A stretch of DNA of 64,000 nucleotides from Paraburkholderia ribeironis (GTDB taxonomy: Bacteria; Pseudomonadota; Gammaproteobacteria; Burkholderiales; Burkholderiaceae), in the NCBI RefSeq assembly GCF_900019265.1, contig NZ_CYGX02000034.1:62001-126000 (forward strand), in the 5' to 3' direction. The notes below the pieces were generated by a model. It saw nothing but the letters and a program-made list of their open reading frames with translations, was not told where the DNA came from and searched no databases. Shown here one piece after another: positions 25,980-34,723 of this stretch; position 1 is the first letter of the stretch, and every line of letters begins with the position of its first letter. Both the position numbers and the translations under genes were made by a program.

Positions 25980-27335
25980 ATGAACCAGCCGCTATTGCCC
26001 GTCACCGTGCTCTCCGGTTTTATGGGCGCCGGCAAGACCACGCTCCTGAACCATATCTTCGCGAATCGCGCCGGTTTGCGCGTGGCCGTGATCGTCAACG
26101 ATCTGGCCGCCGTCAATGTCGACGCGACGCTCGCGCACGATGCCGCCGCGCTGTCGCATGTGGGAGAAGAGCGTATCGAACTGTCAAACGGCTGCGTCTG
26201 CTGCACGCTGCGCGACGAGCTGATGACCGAGGTCAAGCGCCTTGCAGGCGAGCAGCGTTTCGACGCCATTGTCATTGAGTCGACCGGCGTGGCCGAGCCG
26301 ATGTCGATCGCCGAAGCCTTCGGCTTCGCCGACGATGACGGCGCATCGCTGTCCGACGTGGTGCGGCTCGATACGATGGTGACGGTGGTCGATGCGTTCA
26401 ATTTCCTGCGCGACTACAGTTCGACCGACGCGCTCACCGAACGCGGCATCGCCGCGACCGACGAAGACAACCGCACGCTAGTCGAATTGCTGATCGAGCA
26501 GATCGAGTTCTGCGACGTGCTGGTGGTGAACAAGGCCGACCTTGTCAGCGCGGACGAACTCACGCGTTTGCAACGCATCCTTGCACAGATCAACCCGCGC
26601 GCCGCGCAGGTTGTCAGCCGCTTTGGCGACGTGCCGCTCGCGCAAGTGCTGAACACTGGCCGCTTCGACTTCGACGAGACATCGGGCGCGCCGGGCTGGC
26701 TCGCGCTGCTTGATCACAAGCATCAGCACGAGCACGACCAAGAGCACGGCCATACGCATCACGGTGACGCGGACGAATTCGGCATTGGCCATTGCGTTTA
26801 TCGGGCGCGCCGGCCATTTCATCCCGAACGACTGTGGGCGCTGCTGCATCAGGAGTGGAAGGGCGTGTTGCGCAGCAAAGGCTTCTTCTGGCTGGCCACG
26901 CGCAACGACATCGCCGGTTCGCTGTCGCAGGCGGGTGGCGCTTGCCGGCATGGTCCCGCGGGGATGTGGTGGGCGGCTCAGGATCGCAGCGAATGGCCTG
27001 AGGGCGACGACGAGCTGGCCGCGGAAATCGCCGCCGACTGGTACGGCGACCCGGACGATCTGAGCATCGGCGATCGTCGCCAGGAACTGGTGATGATCGG
27101 TGTCGGCATCGACCCGGCGGTCTGGCAAGCGAAGTTCGATGCGTGTCTGTTGAACGAAGACGAATACGCGCCAGGTCCGCAGGCGTGGCAACAGCTCGCC
27201 GATCCGTTTCCGGCATGGGAATTCGACGAAGACGATCATGATCACGGCCATCACCGCCACCATCATGATCACGATCACGATCACGACGGCCACGACGCTC
27301 ACGCCCACGGCGAGAGGACGCATCGCCACGACTGA
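25980..27335 (+). CDS. CobW/COG0523-family GTPase, metal chaperone
   Basis: G3E GTPase of 451 residues. Walker A GFMGAGKTTLLNH is at about residues 12-24, the metal-binding CxCC motif reads GCVCCTLRDEL near residue 75, and NKADL is the guanine-specificity motif. The CobW C-terminal domain follows. The C-terminus is rich in His and Asp (runs of HDH) and a second His cluster sits at about residues 245-265. Members of this family deliver zinc or other metals to target proteins and often respond to zinc starvation. No Zur-like box was seen upstream. ATG 25980 is the family start; there is an open extension of 47 codons upstream. Confidence 0.88.
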   Translation: MNQPLLPVTVLSGFMGAGKTTLLNHIFANRAGLRVAVIVNDLAAVNVDATLAHDAAALSHVGEERIELSNGCVCCTLRDELMTEVKRLAGEQRFDAIVIESTGVAEPMSIAEAFGFADDDGASLSDVVRLDTMVTVVDAFNFLRDYSSTDALTERGIAATDEDNRTLVELLIEQIEFCDVLVVNKADLVSADELTRLQRILAQINPRAAQVVSRFGDVPLAQVLNTGRFDFDETSGAPGWLALLDHKHQHEHDQEHGHTHHGDADEFGIGHCVYRARRPFHPERLWALLHQEWKGVLRSKGFFWLATRNDIAGSLSQAGGACRHGPAGMWWAAQDRSEWPEGDDELAAEIAADWYGDPDDLSIGDRRQELVMIGVGIDPAVWQAKFDACLLNEDEYAPGPQAWQQLADPFPAWEFDEDDHDHGHHRHHHDHDHDHDGHDAHAHGERTHRHD

Positions 27336-27358
27336 ACAGGCCATCCCGCCCAAGTCAT

Positions 27359-27390
27359 GAGCGAGCCGCGACGCTCGTCGCGGCTCGCTC
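27359..27390. terminator. Perfect 14-bp hairpin between cobW-like gene and hupB
   Basis: GAGCGAGCCGCGAC (27359-27372), loop GCTC, GTCGCGGCTCGCTC (27377-27390). There is no T-tract directly after it, so it may be an RNA-stabilising or pausing hairpin rather than a classical terminator. Confidence 0.5.
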
Positions 27391-27417
27391 CGCGCAAAAA
27401 TGCATAACGCGCGGACG

Positions 27418-27441
27418 AAAAAAAACCCGCCGTTGGCGGGT
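27418..27441 (-). terminator. Terminator of hupB
   Basis: Minus strand: CCCGCC (27440-27435), AAC loop, GGCGGG (27431-27426), then eight T (27425-27418). Confidence 0.85.
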
Positions 27442-27465
27442 GTCAACTGCCGGGCAGTAGTCTGC

Positions 27466-27744
27466 TTAGCGCTTGTTGACAGCGTCCTTGAACGCCTTGC
27501 CTGCCGTGAACTTGACGGTCTTGGCGGCCGGAATCTTGATGGTTTCGCCGGTCTTGGGGTTGCGACCGGTACGCGCTGCGCGCTTGCCCGAACCGAAACT
27601 TCCAAAGCCGATCAACTGCACCGCGTCACCCTTTGACACGGATTTCTTGATCACTTCAAGCAACGTGTCCAGCGTTTCACCGGTTTGAGCCTTGCTGGCC
27701 CCCGTCTGTCCTGCGACAGCGTCGATCAGTTCCTGTTTGTTCAT
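27466..27744 (-). CDS. hupB: Nucleoid protein HU-beta
   Basis: HU family DNA-bending protein of 92 residues: MNKQELIDAVAGQTG, the signature GFGSFGSGKRAARTGRNPKTG, and the C-terminal helix KFTAGKAFKDAVN. The Pro of the beta arm is conserved in NPKTG. AAAGGAACCTTA precedes ATG 27744; a TATAAT -10 lies at 27798-27793. HU dimers organise the nucleoid and assist DnaA at origins. Confidence 0.95.
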   Translation of the reverse strand: MNKQELIDAVAGQTGASKAQTGETLDTLLEVIKKSVSKGDAVQLIGFGSFGSGKRAARTGRNPKTGETIKIPAAKTVKFTAGKAFKDAVNKR

Positions 27745-28158
27745 TAAGGTTCCTTTCTGAGTTTAGGTTGACACCAACAGCGCGAACGCGCCGATTATAC
27801 GTGCGCGAGCCGCGCCGTCGAGCAGCTGCGGCCTGGATCTCCTCCAGATCTGTTGCGCCGGACAGATGACCGTCCGTCGGCCGGGCTGCCGCTCCCTTCG
27901 CGGCGCTTGCTATGATAGCGCAGCGCAAACCCAATCAGGACAAGGGTTTCGAAGATTTAGGCCGGGCTGGAGCCGATATCGCGAGAAAACTCCAATTTGC
28001 CCTGCCAAAGGCCTCCAAACGAGGGCTGAAACCCAGTACGGACGGGGCTTGGCGTTGGTTTTTGCCAACGTTTGGCGCCGCTTTTTTGCCGTCCGGCGAG
28101 CTGCTCGCGCTGGCGGTAACGTTAAATTCGCTCTTTCGAGCGTCATTTTCCGCAGCGC
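27745..28158. other. Divergent region between hupB and mnmC with a structured leader
   Basis: On the minus strand TATAAT (27798-27793) is the likely hupB -10; its -35 is weak. On the plus side the mnmC leader holds an inverted repeat CGGACGG (28039-28045)/CCGTCCG (28089-28095) enclosing CGTTGG (28053-28058)/CCAACG (28065-28070), followed by T6. No gene was seen. Confidence 0.5.
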
Positions 28159-30126
28159 ATGACCGATCCGCTGATCCCTGCCGTGCTCGCTTTTCGCGAC
28201 AACGGCACGCCGTATTCGCCGCTTTACGACGACATCTATCACAGTGCCGTCGGCGGTCTCGAACAGGCTGATTACGTTTTCTTGCGCGGCAATGCGCTGC
28301 CCGAACGGTGGCAGGGCCGCCGCACTTTCACCGTGCTCGAGACCGGTTTCGGCATGGGCATCAACTTTCTGGTCACGTGGGCCGCGTGGCGCGCCGACCC
28401 GTCGCGCTGCGAGCGGCTGCATTTCGTATCGACCGAGAAGCATCCATTCACCGTCGCCGATTTGCGCCGCGTCTATGCGGTAACGCTGTCCAATCCGGTG
28501 ATCGCAGACCTCGCGCAAACGCTCGCTAGCGCATGGCCGATGCTCGTGCCCGGCACGCATCGGCTCGAATTCGAAGACGGCCGCGTGGTTCTCACGCTGG
28601 TGCTGGCCGACGCGATCGACAGCTTGCCAGCGTTGCGACTACGCGCCGACGCGTTCTATCTGGACGGCTTCGCGCCGGCCAGAAACCCCGAACTATGGAG
28701 CCCGGCGATCTTCAAGTCGCTTGCGCGACTGGCCGGCGACGGCGCCACGTTCGCCACCTACAGTAGCGCAGGCGAGATCAAAGCCGCATTGACGCAATGC
28801 GGCTTCGAATACCGCAAGATCCAGGGATTCGGCTGGAAACGGGCCATGCTGGTCGGCCATTTCGCGCCGCGCTGGCGCGTGCGCCGCCATGAGCCCCCCA
28901 CGCCGCTCGCGCTCGAAGAACGGCACGCGATCGTGATCGGCACCGGGCTCGCCGGCTGCGCGGCGATCGAACGGCTCACGGCGCGCGGGTGGCGCGTCAC
29001 GTCGCTGGAACGGCATGGGTCAGTCGCGCAGGATGCATCCGGCAATCCAGCGGGCGTGTTCCATCCGATGATCTCGCGCGACGACAGTGTCGCGTCGCGC
29101 GTCACGCGCGCCGGCTTTCTGTATGCGCTCAGGCGCTGGGCCGCGCTCGAACAGCTCGGTCATCGGGCGCTGCGTGGGGGGCCAGGCTTGCTGCAAATCG
29201 CCACCGACGATGATGAAGCCCGCGCAATCAGCGACGCGATCGCCACGTTCCGCTATCCGTCCGGCTATGTGACGCCCGTATCGGCAACCGACGCCGAGCG
29301 GCTTGCCGGCATGCCGCTCGCGCGGGGCGGCTGGTTTTTTCCGCAAGGCGGCTGGATCGATCCGGCGTCGCTGTGCGCCGCGCAGTTCGCCGCCGCGGGC
29401 AGCCTGCTCGAACGTCGGTTCGGCGTCCGAGTCGGCCGGCTCGAACGAGTCGGCGCGCAGTGGACCGTATTCGATACAGCAGGCAAGGCGGTCGCACGCG
29501 CGCCGGTGGTGATCGTCGCGAGCGCCCACGACGCCGCTCGCATCGCCGGATTACGGTACGCACCGACGCGCAGCATTCGCGGCCAGTTGACCTTGCTGCC
29601 TGCCGGCGCGGTGACGCAGCTCGCCTTGCCGGTGATCGGCGAGGGCTATGCGGTGCCGCTGGCAAACGGCGTCACGCTGACAGGCGCGACCTATGAACTC
29701 GACGACCCCGACACGTCGCTGCGCGCGAACGGCCATCTGGAAAACATCGAACGCGTCGCGCAGATGCTGCCGGCATTCGCGGGCGTCATTGACGAGGTGC
29801 AATCCTCGGCACTCGCGGGACGTGTCGCGTTTCGCTGCGTTACCAGTGACCGGCTGCCGATGATCGGTCAACTCGCCGACGAAACCCGCGCGGCCAGCGA
29901 CGCGCAACGTCTGCGCGGTGCATGGCCGCTCGATCTGCCGCGCACGGAAGGCTTGTACGGCGCGTTCGCCTACGGTTCGCGCGGCCTCGTCTGGGCAGCG
30001 CTGGGCGCGGAACTGATCGCGTCGCAGATCGAAGGCGAGCCCTGGCCGCTCGAACGCGATCTGTCGGACGACATCGATCCCGCACGTTTCCTGCTGCGCG
30101 CATTGCGACAGGGAACGGTCAGTTAA
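28159..30126 (+). CDS. mnmC: Bifunctional tRNA 5-methylaminomethyl-2-thiouridine biosynthesis protein MnmC
   Basis: MnmC, 655 residues, makes the last two steps of mnm5s2U34 in tRNA. The N-terminal methyltransferase domain (about residues 1-245) shows YHSAVGGLEQADYVFLRGN, ETGFGMGINFL (SAM site) and YLDGFAPARNPELW. The C-terminal FAD oxidoreductase domain (from about residue 255) starts HAIVIGTGLAGCAAIERL. Pairs functionally with MnmG encoded at 59853. No strong ribosome site is visible at ATG 28159, but the N-terminus fits the family. Confidence 0.93.
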   Translation: MTDPLIPAVLAFRDNGTPYSPLYDDIYHSAVGGLEQADYVFLRGNALPERWQGRRTFTVLETGFGMGINFLVTWAAWRADPSRCERLHFVSTEKHPFTVADLRRVYAVTLSNPVIADLAQTLASAWPMLVPGTHRLEFEDGRVVLTLVLADAIDSLPALRLRADAFYLDGFAPARNPELWSPAIFKSLARLAGDGATFATYSSAGEIKAALTQCGFEYRKIQGFGWKRAMLVGHFAPRWRVRRHEPPTPLALEERHAIVIGTGLAGCAAIERLTARGWRVTSLERHGSVAQDASGNPAGVFHPMISRDDSVASRVTRAGFLYALRRWAALEQLGHRALRGGPGLLQIATDDDEARAISDAIATFRYPSGYVTPVSATDAERLAGMPLARGGWFFPQGGWIDPASLCAAQFAAAGSLLERRFGVRVGRLERVGAQWTVFDTAGKAVARAPVVIVASAHDAARIAGLRYAPTRSIRGQLTLLPAGAVTQLALPVIGEGYAVPLANGVTLTGATYELDDPDTSLRANGHLENIERVAQMLPAFAGVIDEVQSSALAGRVAFRCVTSDRLPMIGQLADETRAASDAQRLRGAWPLDLPRTEGLYGAFAYGSRGLVWAALGAELIASQIEGEPWPLERDLSDDIDPARFLLRALRQGTVS

Positions 30127-30996
30127 CTGCTGCGGCGTCAGCCGGAACGCCGGCGTGCATCCGAACGAGAAGGTTATTCACTGAAACTTGTGGATAACCG
30201 GGCAGTTAACCGGCGCAAGTCGTGTGGAACCGTTGTGGACGTAAACGGGGTAACTTTGCCGCCATCGAAAAACGCAAAAAGTTGCTCGCGTATACCCGCT
30301 GCCCCCGCACATGCTGTGCATCCGGTTATGCCGTCGGCAAACCGATGATTCATTTCGGTAAACAGCAGTTATCCACAGAAAGACGGGCACCTTGTTAACT
30401 GTTACTACGTATACATACAGTAAACGTGTAAACGACAAGGCCGACGCTGACGCCGTGCCCATCGACTCGGCCAAAACCCTTTCCAACCCACGCGAAACTT
30501 TCTGGCGAATTTCTCCAAAAAGCCCACGCGACCCTTCTATCTGACGGTTTGCTCCGTCCCGATTGAGCGGTAAAAAAGTCGCTTTTTCTTCATGACATGG
30601 AGATGGGGTACGTTTTTACCGTTTTACCTGCATGTTCGTGTCATTTCGCTCAAAGTTCAAAAAGCTATGGCACAATCGCCGTTCATTTCCGCGTCGTGCC
30701 CTGCGTTCAGCGGCACCTCGCACCAACGGAACGGTGCCGGTCAATCAGAATCTGATTCAAGGTCGACGGCGTTCTTTCACCGTGCCGTGCCTGTTGCTAC
30801 GGCCGCACCCTTGAATGCGCCGGGCTCCTTGCGGCTGCAGCGCATTCAGATAGATCTTCCGATCATTGAAAACTCGCAACGCTGGCCACGCGAAGCGATT
30901 GCGACAGTGACTGTGAGCCTCATGCGCTCACTCGCTCGCTGGCGTTTGTGCTGGTTCGTGTCGTCTGCCGTTGCAGCAAAAGGAGAACCCATCACA
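30127..30996. other. Long intergenic region with DnaA boxes (candidate origin part A)
   Basis: About 870 bp without a supported gene. Two perfect DnaA boxes are present: TGTGGATAA (30189-30197, minus) and TTATCCACA (30369-30377, plus). A near-match TTATTCACT is at 30174-30182 and half-sites TGTGGAAC and TGTGGACG at 30223 and 30234. A 60-bp element at 30366-30425 recurs inverted at 33523-33581. The right part is open upstream of the antiporter gene but has low-complexity coding and a strong ribosome site only at 30997. Confidence 0.6.
30366..30425 (+). repeat. 60-bp DnaA-box element, copy 1
   Basis: CAGTTATCCACAG (30366-30378), 14 variable bases, TGTTAACT (30393-30400), then GTTACTACGT...ATAC...GTAAAC to 30425. 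The inverted copy at 33523-33581 keeps the same order and the same 14-base gap. Confidence 0.75.
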
Positions 30997-32202
30997 ATGA
31001 ATTCGGCGTTTTCATTTTTTCCAGCCTGGCCGCTTTCGCCCGACGCCATCTTTTGGGCTGGTCTCGCATTGCTCGCCGCCGGCCTGTGCGGTGAGCTGTG
31101 CTATCGCGCGTGGCGTTTGCCGCGTATTTCCGGGTATGCGGTCATTGGTCTGATTGCCGGCGCGGCCGGCTTCGGCGTGATCGATGCGGATGCCGCGAAC
31201 GCCGCGCGGCCGCTGCTCGATGTCGCGCTCGGTTTGCTGTTGTTCGAACTCGGCAGCCGGCTCGATTTGCGCTGGATCCGCCGCAATCCGTGGCTGATTC
31301 TGTCGAGCGTGGCCGAAGCCACGCTGACTTTCGCGCTGGTGCTGCCCGTCCTGCTGTTCCTGAAGGTGCCGCTGATGGTCGCAACCGTGCTCGCGGCGAT
31401 TGCCATGGCCACTTCGCCCGCGATGGCGATTCAGCTCAAAACGGAATTGCGCGCGGAAGGCCAGGTGACCCAGCGCATGCTCACGTTGACCGCACTGAAC
31501 AGCATGTATGCGGTGGTGATCGAAAAGCTGGTGTCGAGCTGGTTGCATCAGGAAGCCTACGGCAACGTTTTCGCGACCATCCTGCAGCCGCTTTATCTGC
31601 TGGTCGGCTCGCTCGTGCTCGCGTATCTGCTCGCGCGCACCTGTACGTTTTTTTATCGCCGTCTGAACATGCAGGATGAGCATTCATTCGTTGCGCTATT
31701 CGGTCTCGTGCTGTTGGCGATTGCGCTCGCGCATCTGTTCAAGCTGTCGACGATTCTTGCGCTGCTGGCTGCCGGCATCATCGTGAAGAATCTCGAAGCG
31801 CGCCCGAAACTGTGGCCGCAGCATTTCGGCACGGCGGGATGGCTATTGACCGTGATTCTGTTCGTGCTGACGCTGACTTCGTTCGAATGGAAGCACATCG
31901 CAATTGGCGGTGTAGCGGCGCTGGGTCTGATCGTTGCCCGGCTGATGGCGAAACTGGTCGGGGTGATGGCGTTCGCCAAGCCGAGCGGCTTGAACTGGAA
32001 GCAGGCGATGGCGCTCGGGCTGTCGTTATCGCCGATGTCGGCGCTCGCCTACCTGCTGGTCGACGACACGTATAACCTTTATCCGAACTTCGACCCGCAA
32101 CTGCGGGCCATCGTGATGTGTTCGATTTTCGTGCTGCAGATTCTCGGGCCGTGGCTCGTGTACCGCAGCCTCGCGCTGGTGGCGGAACGGCGCGAAGAGT
32201 AA
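30997..32202 (+). CDS. Cation/proton antiporter, CPA2 family
   Basis: Membrane antiporter of 401 residues with about 12 hydrophobic helices, Na+/H+ exchanger (Kef/CPA2-like) type. LDVALGLLLFELGSRLDLR and AIAMATSPAMAIQL match the family's helices 3-5. There is no C-terminal TrkA-N/RCK domain. ATG 30997 follows AAAGGAGAACC; the frame stays open for 135 codons upstream, but that stretch does not look like protein. It lies between two DnaA-box regions and upstream of ybdK. Confidence 0.8.
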   Translation: MNSAFSFFPAWPLSPDAIFWAGLALLAAGLCGELCYRAWRLPRISGYAVIGLIAGAAGFGVIDADAANAARPLLDVALGLLLFELGSRLDLRWIRRNPWLILSSVAEATLTFALVLPVLLFLKVPLMVATVLAAIAMATSPAMAIQLKTELRAEGQVTQRMLTLTALNSMYAVVIEKLVSSWLHQEAYGNVFATILQPLYLLVGSLVLAYLLARTCTFFYRRLNMQDEHSFVALFGLVLLAIALAHLFKLSTILALLAAGIIVKNLEARPKLWPQHFGTAGWLLTVILFVLTLTSFEWKHIAIGGVAALGLIVARLMAKLVGVMAFAKPSGLNWKQAMALGLSLSPMSALAYLLVDDTYNLYPNFDPQLRAIVMCSIFVLQILGPWLVYRSLALVAERREE

Positions 32203-32303
32203 GCGCGGGCCGCTACGCGAGCTTCGCCACGGTTCATTCAATTCATTCGATTCAAAAGCCGGGCATGTGACACATGTCCGGCCGACCTGACTTAGAGGAC
32301 GCC

Positions 32304-33419
32304 ATGTCACTCGAACCCTTCATCGATTCGAAACCGTTCACGTTCGGTATCGAACTCGAGATGCAGATCGTCAATACACATGACTATGATCTGACCAGGG
32401 CCGGCAGCGATCTGCTGCGTCTCATCAAGGACGAAAAAATCCCCGGCAACATCACGCCGGAAATCACCGAAAGCATGATCGAGTTGTCGACCGGCATTTG
32501 TACGACGCACGAACAGGCCGTCGCCGACTTGCGCAAGATTCGCAACACGCTGGTCTCTGCCGCCGATCACCTGAATGTCGGCCTGTGCGGCGGCGGCACG
32601 CATGCGTTCCAGCAATGGAGCGACCGGCAGATCGTCGATACACCGCGCTTTCAGTATTTGTCCGAGTTGTACGGCTACCTGGCAAAGCAATTCACGGTGT
32701 TTGGGCAGCACGTGCACATCGGCTGTCCGAATCCGAACAGTGCGCTGTATCTGCTGCATTCGATGTCGCGCTTCATTCCGCATTTCATCGCGCTGTCCGC
32801 ATCGTCGCCGTTCGTGCAGGGCGTCGATACCGGTTTTCATTCGGCACGACTGAATTCCGTGTTTGCGTTTCCGCTGTCTGGCCGAGCGCCGTTCGTGCTG
32901 ACGTGGGACAGCTTCGAAGAATATTTTTCGAAGATGGTCCACACTGGCGTGGTCAACAGCATGAAGGATTTCTACTGGGACATCCGGCCTAAGCCGGGTT
33001 TCGGCACGATCGAAGTGCGCGTGATGGACACGCCGTTTTCGGTGGACCGCGCCGCGGCGATTGCCTGCTACATCCAGACACTTGCCCGGCACCTGCTGCT
33101 CGACAAGCCGATCACGCCGAAGGAAGACGACTATCTCGTCTACACGTTCAACCGTTTCGAAGCCTGCCGCTTCGGTCTCGCCGGGACCTGCATCAATCCG
33201 CAAACGGGCGAGCGCAAGACGATTTCCGAGGACATCCTCGAAACGCTGGATCTGATCGCGCCGCATGCCGCAGTGTTGGGCTCGGGCAACGCGCTTGCCC
33301 AAATCGGCGCGATCGCTCGTGGCCAGGTGAACGACGCGACCTGGTTGCGCGAGGTTTTCGCGCAGGAAAAGTCCCTGCACGAAGCCGTGCGGCAGCAGTG
33401 TCTGCAGTGGCGCGCCTAG
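32304..33419 (+). CDS. ybdK: Carboxylate-amine ligase / glutamate-cysteine ligase type 2 (YbdK)
   Basis: GCS2-family ligase of 371 residues: FTFGIELEMQIVNTHDYDL at the N-terminus carries the metal-binding Glu residues, QHVHIGCPNP is in the middle, and RPKPGFGTIEVRVMDTP at about residue 225. E. coli YbdK has weak glutamate-cysteine ligase activity; true substrate is uncertain. GAGGAC lies upstream of ATG 32304. A strong terminator follows at 33454. The class 1 GshA is encoded separately at 5692. Confidence 0.9.
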   Translation: MSLEPFIDSKPFTFGIELEMQIVNTHDYDLTRAGSDLLRLIKDEKIPGNITPEITESMIELSTGICTTHEQAVADLRKIRNTLVSAADHLNVGLCGGGTHAFQQWSDRQIVDTPRFQYLSELYGYLAKQFTVFGQHVHIGCPNPNSALYLLHSMSRFIPHFIALSASSPFVQGVDTGFHSARLNSVFAFPLSGRAPFVLTWDSFEEYFSKMVHTGVVNSMKDFYWDIRPKPGFGTIEVRVMDTPFSVDRAAAIACYIQTLARHLLLDKPITPKEDDYLVYTFNRFEACRFGLAGTCINPQTGERKTISEDILETLDLIAPHAAVLGSGNALAQIGAIARGQVNDATWLREVFAQEKSLHEAVRQQCLQWRA

Positions 33420-33453
33420 CCCCGGACACAAGCGCGCAGGTCAGGCCTTGAGG

Positions 33454-33478
33454 AACCCGCTTCGAGCGGGTTTTTTTT
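33454..33478 (+). terminator. Terminator of ybdK
   Basis: AACCCGCT (33454-33461), loop TCG, AGCGGGTT (33465-33472), with T-tract to 33478. Confidence 0.9.
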
Positions 33479-33522
33479 GGTAATTGAAATTTTTAGCTCG
33501 TAGCCCTTCAGGTTTTTATAAA

Positions 33523-33581
33523 GTTTACGTATACAAACGTAGTAGTAGTTAACAGGATTTGCGTTAGCCTGTGGACAACTG
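33523..33581 (-). repeat. 60-bp DnaA-box element, copy 2 (inverted)
   Basis: Read on the minus strand: CAGTTGTCCACAG (33581-33569), 14 variable bases, TGTTAACT (33554-33547), then ACTACTACGT...ATACGTAAAC to 33523. It matches the element at 30366-30425 in layout and most bases. Confidence 0.75.
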
Positions 33582-33957
33582 AATAATTCCCTGCAGACTC
33601 AACACGCTGCGTAGAGCATAACGGGGCTGGTTGAGGGCGGGTCGGGGATGGTAAACAAGGACAACTGAGGTATCCGCCGACGCGGTCCTGGCGCTTATCA
33701 AGATTCGCTGCGCATGCTGTCCACGTGTTTTCCCGTGGTTATCCACAGAACGTGTTGAATAAGTTAGCTGTACGATTCGCCTGTCTCGCATAGAATGTCG
33801 TTTTCGCCGCCTTGGCTTCCAAGGCGGTAAATTTTTGAGATAGTAGAAACCGGTTTCGTCCGCGGCTGGACGAAGCTACCCCACACAAGCTAAGGGCGCG
33901 GTCGGCGAGCAGTTCACCGGCATCGCACGGAGGCTGTAAATAAACTAATCGAAGATT

Positions 33958-34596
33958 ATGAGCGAAGGCGTATACGGAGAACAGGCAACCGGGCGAGTGA
34001 CCCACAGCCTCTTGCGATTGAGCACGGCGATGCGAAGCCAGGCTTGGGAATGGGCCGAAAGCGCGGGTCTTACGCCGACTCAGGGCGAGATCCTGGTCTT
34101 GCTGATGCAACGCAAAGGGCCGATGCGCCTTGGCGAAATTGCGCGTGAAACGGCGTTGACCGCCGCGACCACCAGCGATGCGGTCAGCACGCTCGAAACC
34201 AAGGGGCTCGTCGAAAAGCGCCGGGCCCTCGACGACGGCCGCGCGCTGGCGGTCCGTCTGACGGCACGTGGCCGCACGGCTGCCAAGCGCGCTGCGCAGT
34301 GGCCGGACTTTCTGGCCAAGGCGGTTGGCACCTTGCGCGACGACGAGCAGGCCACGTTCTACCGCACGCTGCTCAAGACCGTCTATCAGCTCGAAGCACA
34401 AGGCACGATTCCGGCGCACCGCATGTGCCTGAGCTGCACGCACCTGGAGCCGAGCAAGAATCCGAAGAAGACGCCGCATCATTGCGCGCTGCTCGACCTG
34501 CAGATGTCGGACACGGATCTGCGTCTCGATTGCTCGGTGCACGAAACCGCCGACGTCGCCACCCAGAAGAAGACCTGGAAGATTTTCGCCGTATAA
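33958..34596 (+). CDS. MarR-family regulator with C-terminal Cys/His-rich extension
   Basis: MarR winged-helix protein of 212 residues. The DNA-binding part includes LGEIARETALTAATTSDAVSTLETKGLVEKR and the wing DDGRALAVRLT. About 60 residues beyond a normal MarR carry Cys157, Cys160, His162, His174, His175, Cys176, Cys192 and His195 (CLSCTH, HHC, DCSVH), which resembles a metal-binding or redox module. A zinc or thiol-sensing role is inferred. It stands downstream of candidate origin part B. Confidence 0.85.
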   Translation: MSEGVYGEQATGRVTHSLLRLSTAMRSQAWEWAESAGLTPTQGEILVLLMQRKGPMRLGEIARETALTAATTSDAVSTLETKGLVEKRRALDDGRALAVRLTARGRTAAKRAAQWPDFLAKAVGTLRDDEQATFYRTLLKTVYQLEAQGTIPAHRMCLSCTHLEPSKNPKKTPHHCALLDLQMSDTDLRLDCSVHETADVATQKKTWKIFAV

Positions 34597-34723
34597 CGCG
34601 GCTTCTTCCGGGACAATCCGCTACACTGCCTGGTTGGCTCCGGTGGGCGGCATCGACCGCCGGTCGGCTGCCGCGCGCCGCGTAGCGGCCATTCTTTAGT
34701 TAACCTGAAGATAGGGCAGGGCG

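Larger units (their letters stand above)
33420..33957. other. Long intergenic region with DnaA boxes (candidate origin part B)
   Basis: 538 bp without a gene. After the ybdK terminator comes an AT-rich stretch (about 33471-33560) that could be a duplex-unwinding element. DnaA boxes: TGTGGACAA (33570-33578, minus; TTGTCCACA variant) and a perfect TTATCCACA (33739-33747). A perfect hairpin CCGCCTTGG (33807-33815)/CCAAGGCGG (33819-33827) with TAAATTTTT after it resembles a weak terminator ahead of the MarR gene. Confidence 0.6.

Noticed and set aside
30592..30996. N-terminal extension of the antiporter by 135 codons
   Set aside because: No ribosome site at the far start, unlike AAAGGAGAACC ahead of 30997; composition does not resemble protein, and the family begins at 30997.
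30366..33581. Insertion sequence or transposon with 60-bp inverted ends
   Set aside because: No transposase between them, the ends contain DnaA boxes, and both enclosed genes are ordinary chromosomal families. Kept only as an alternative.
33807..33835. Terminator of a second small RNA near 33.8 kb
   Set aside because: The hairpin is perfect, but the T-tract is interrupted (TAAATTTTT) and no good promoter lies at a useful distance upstream.
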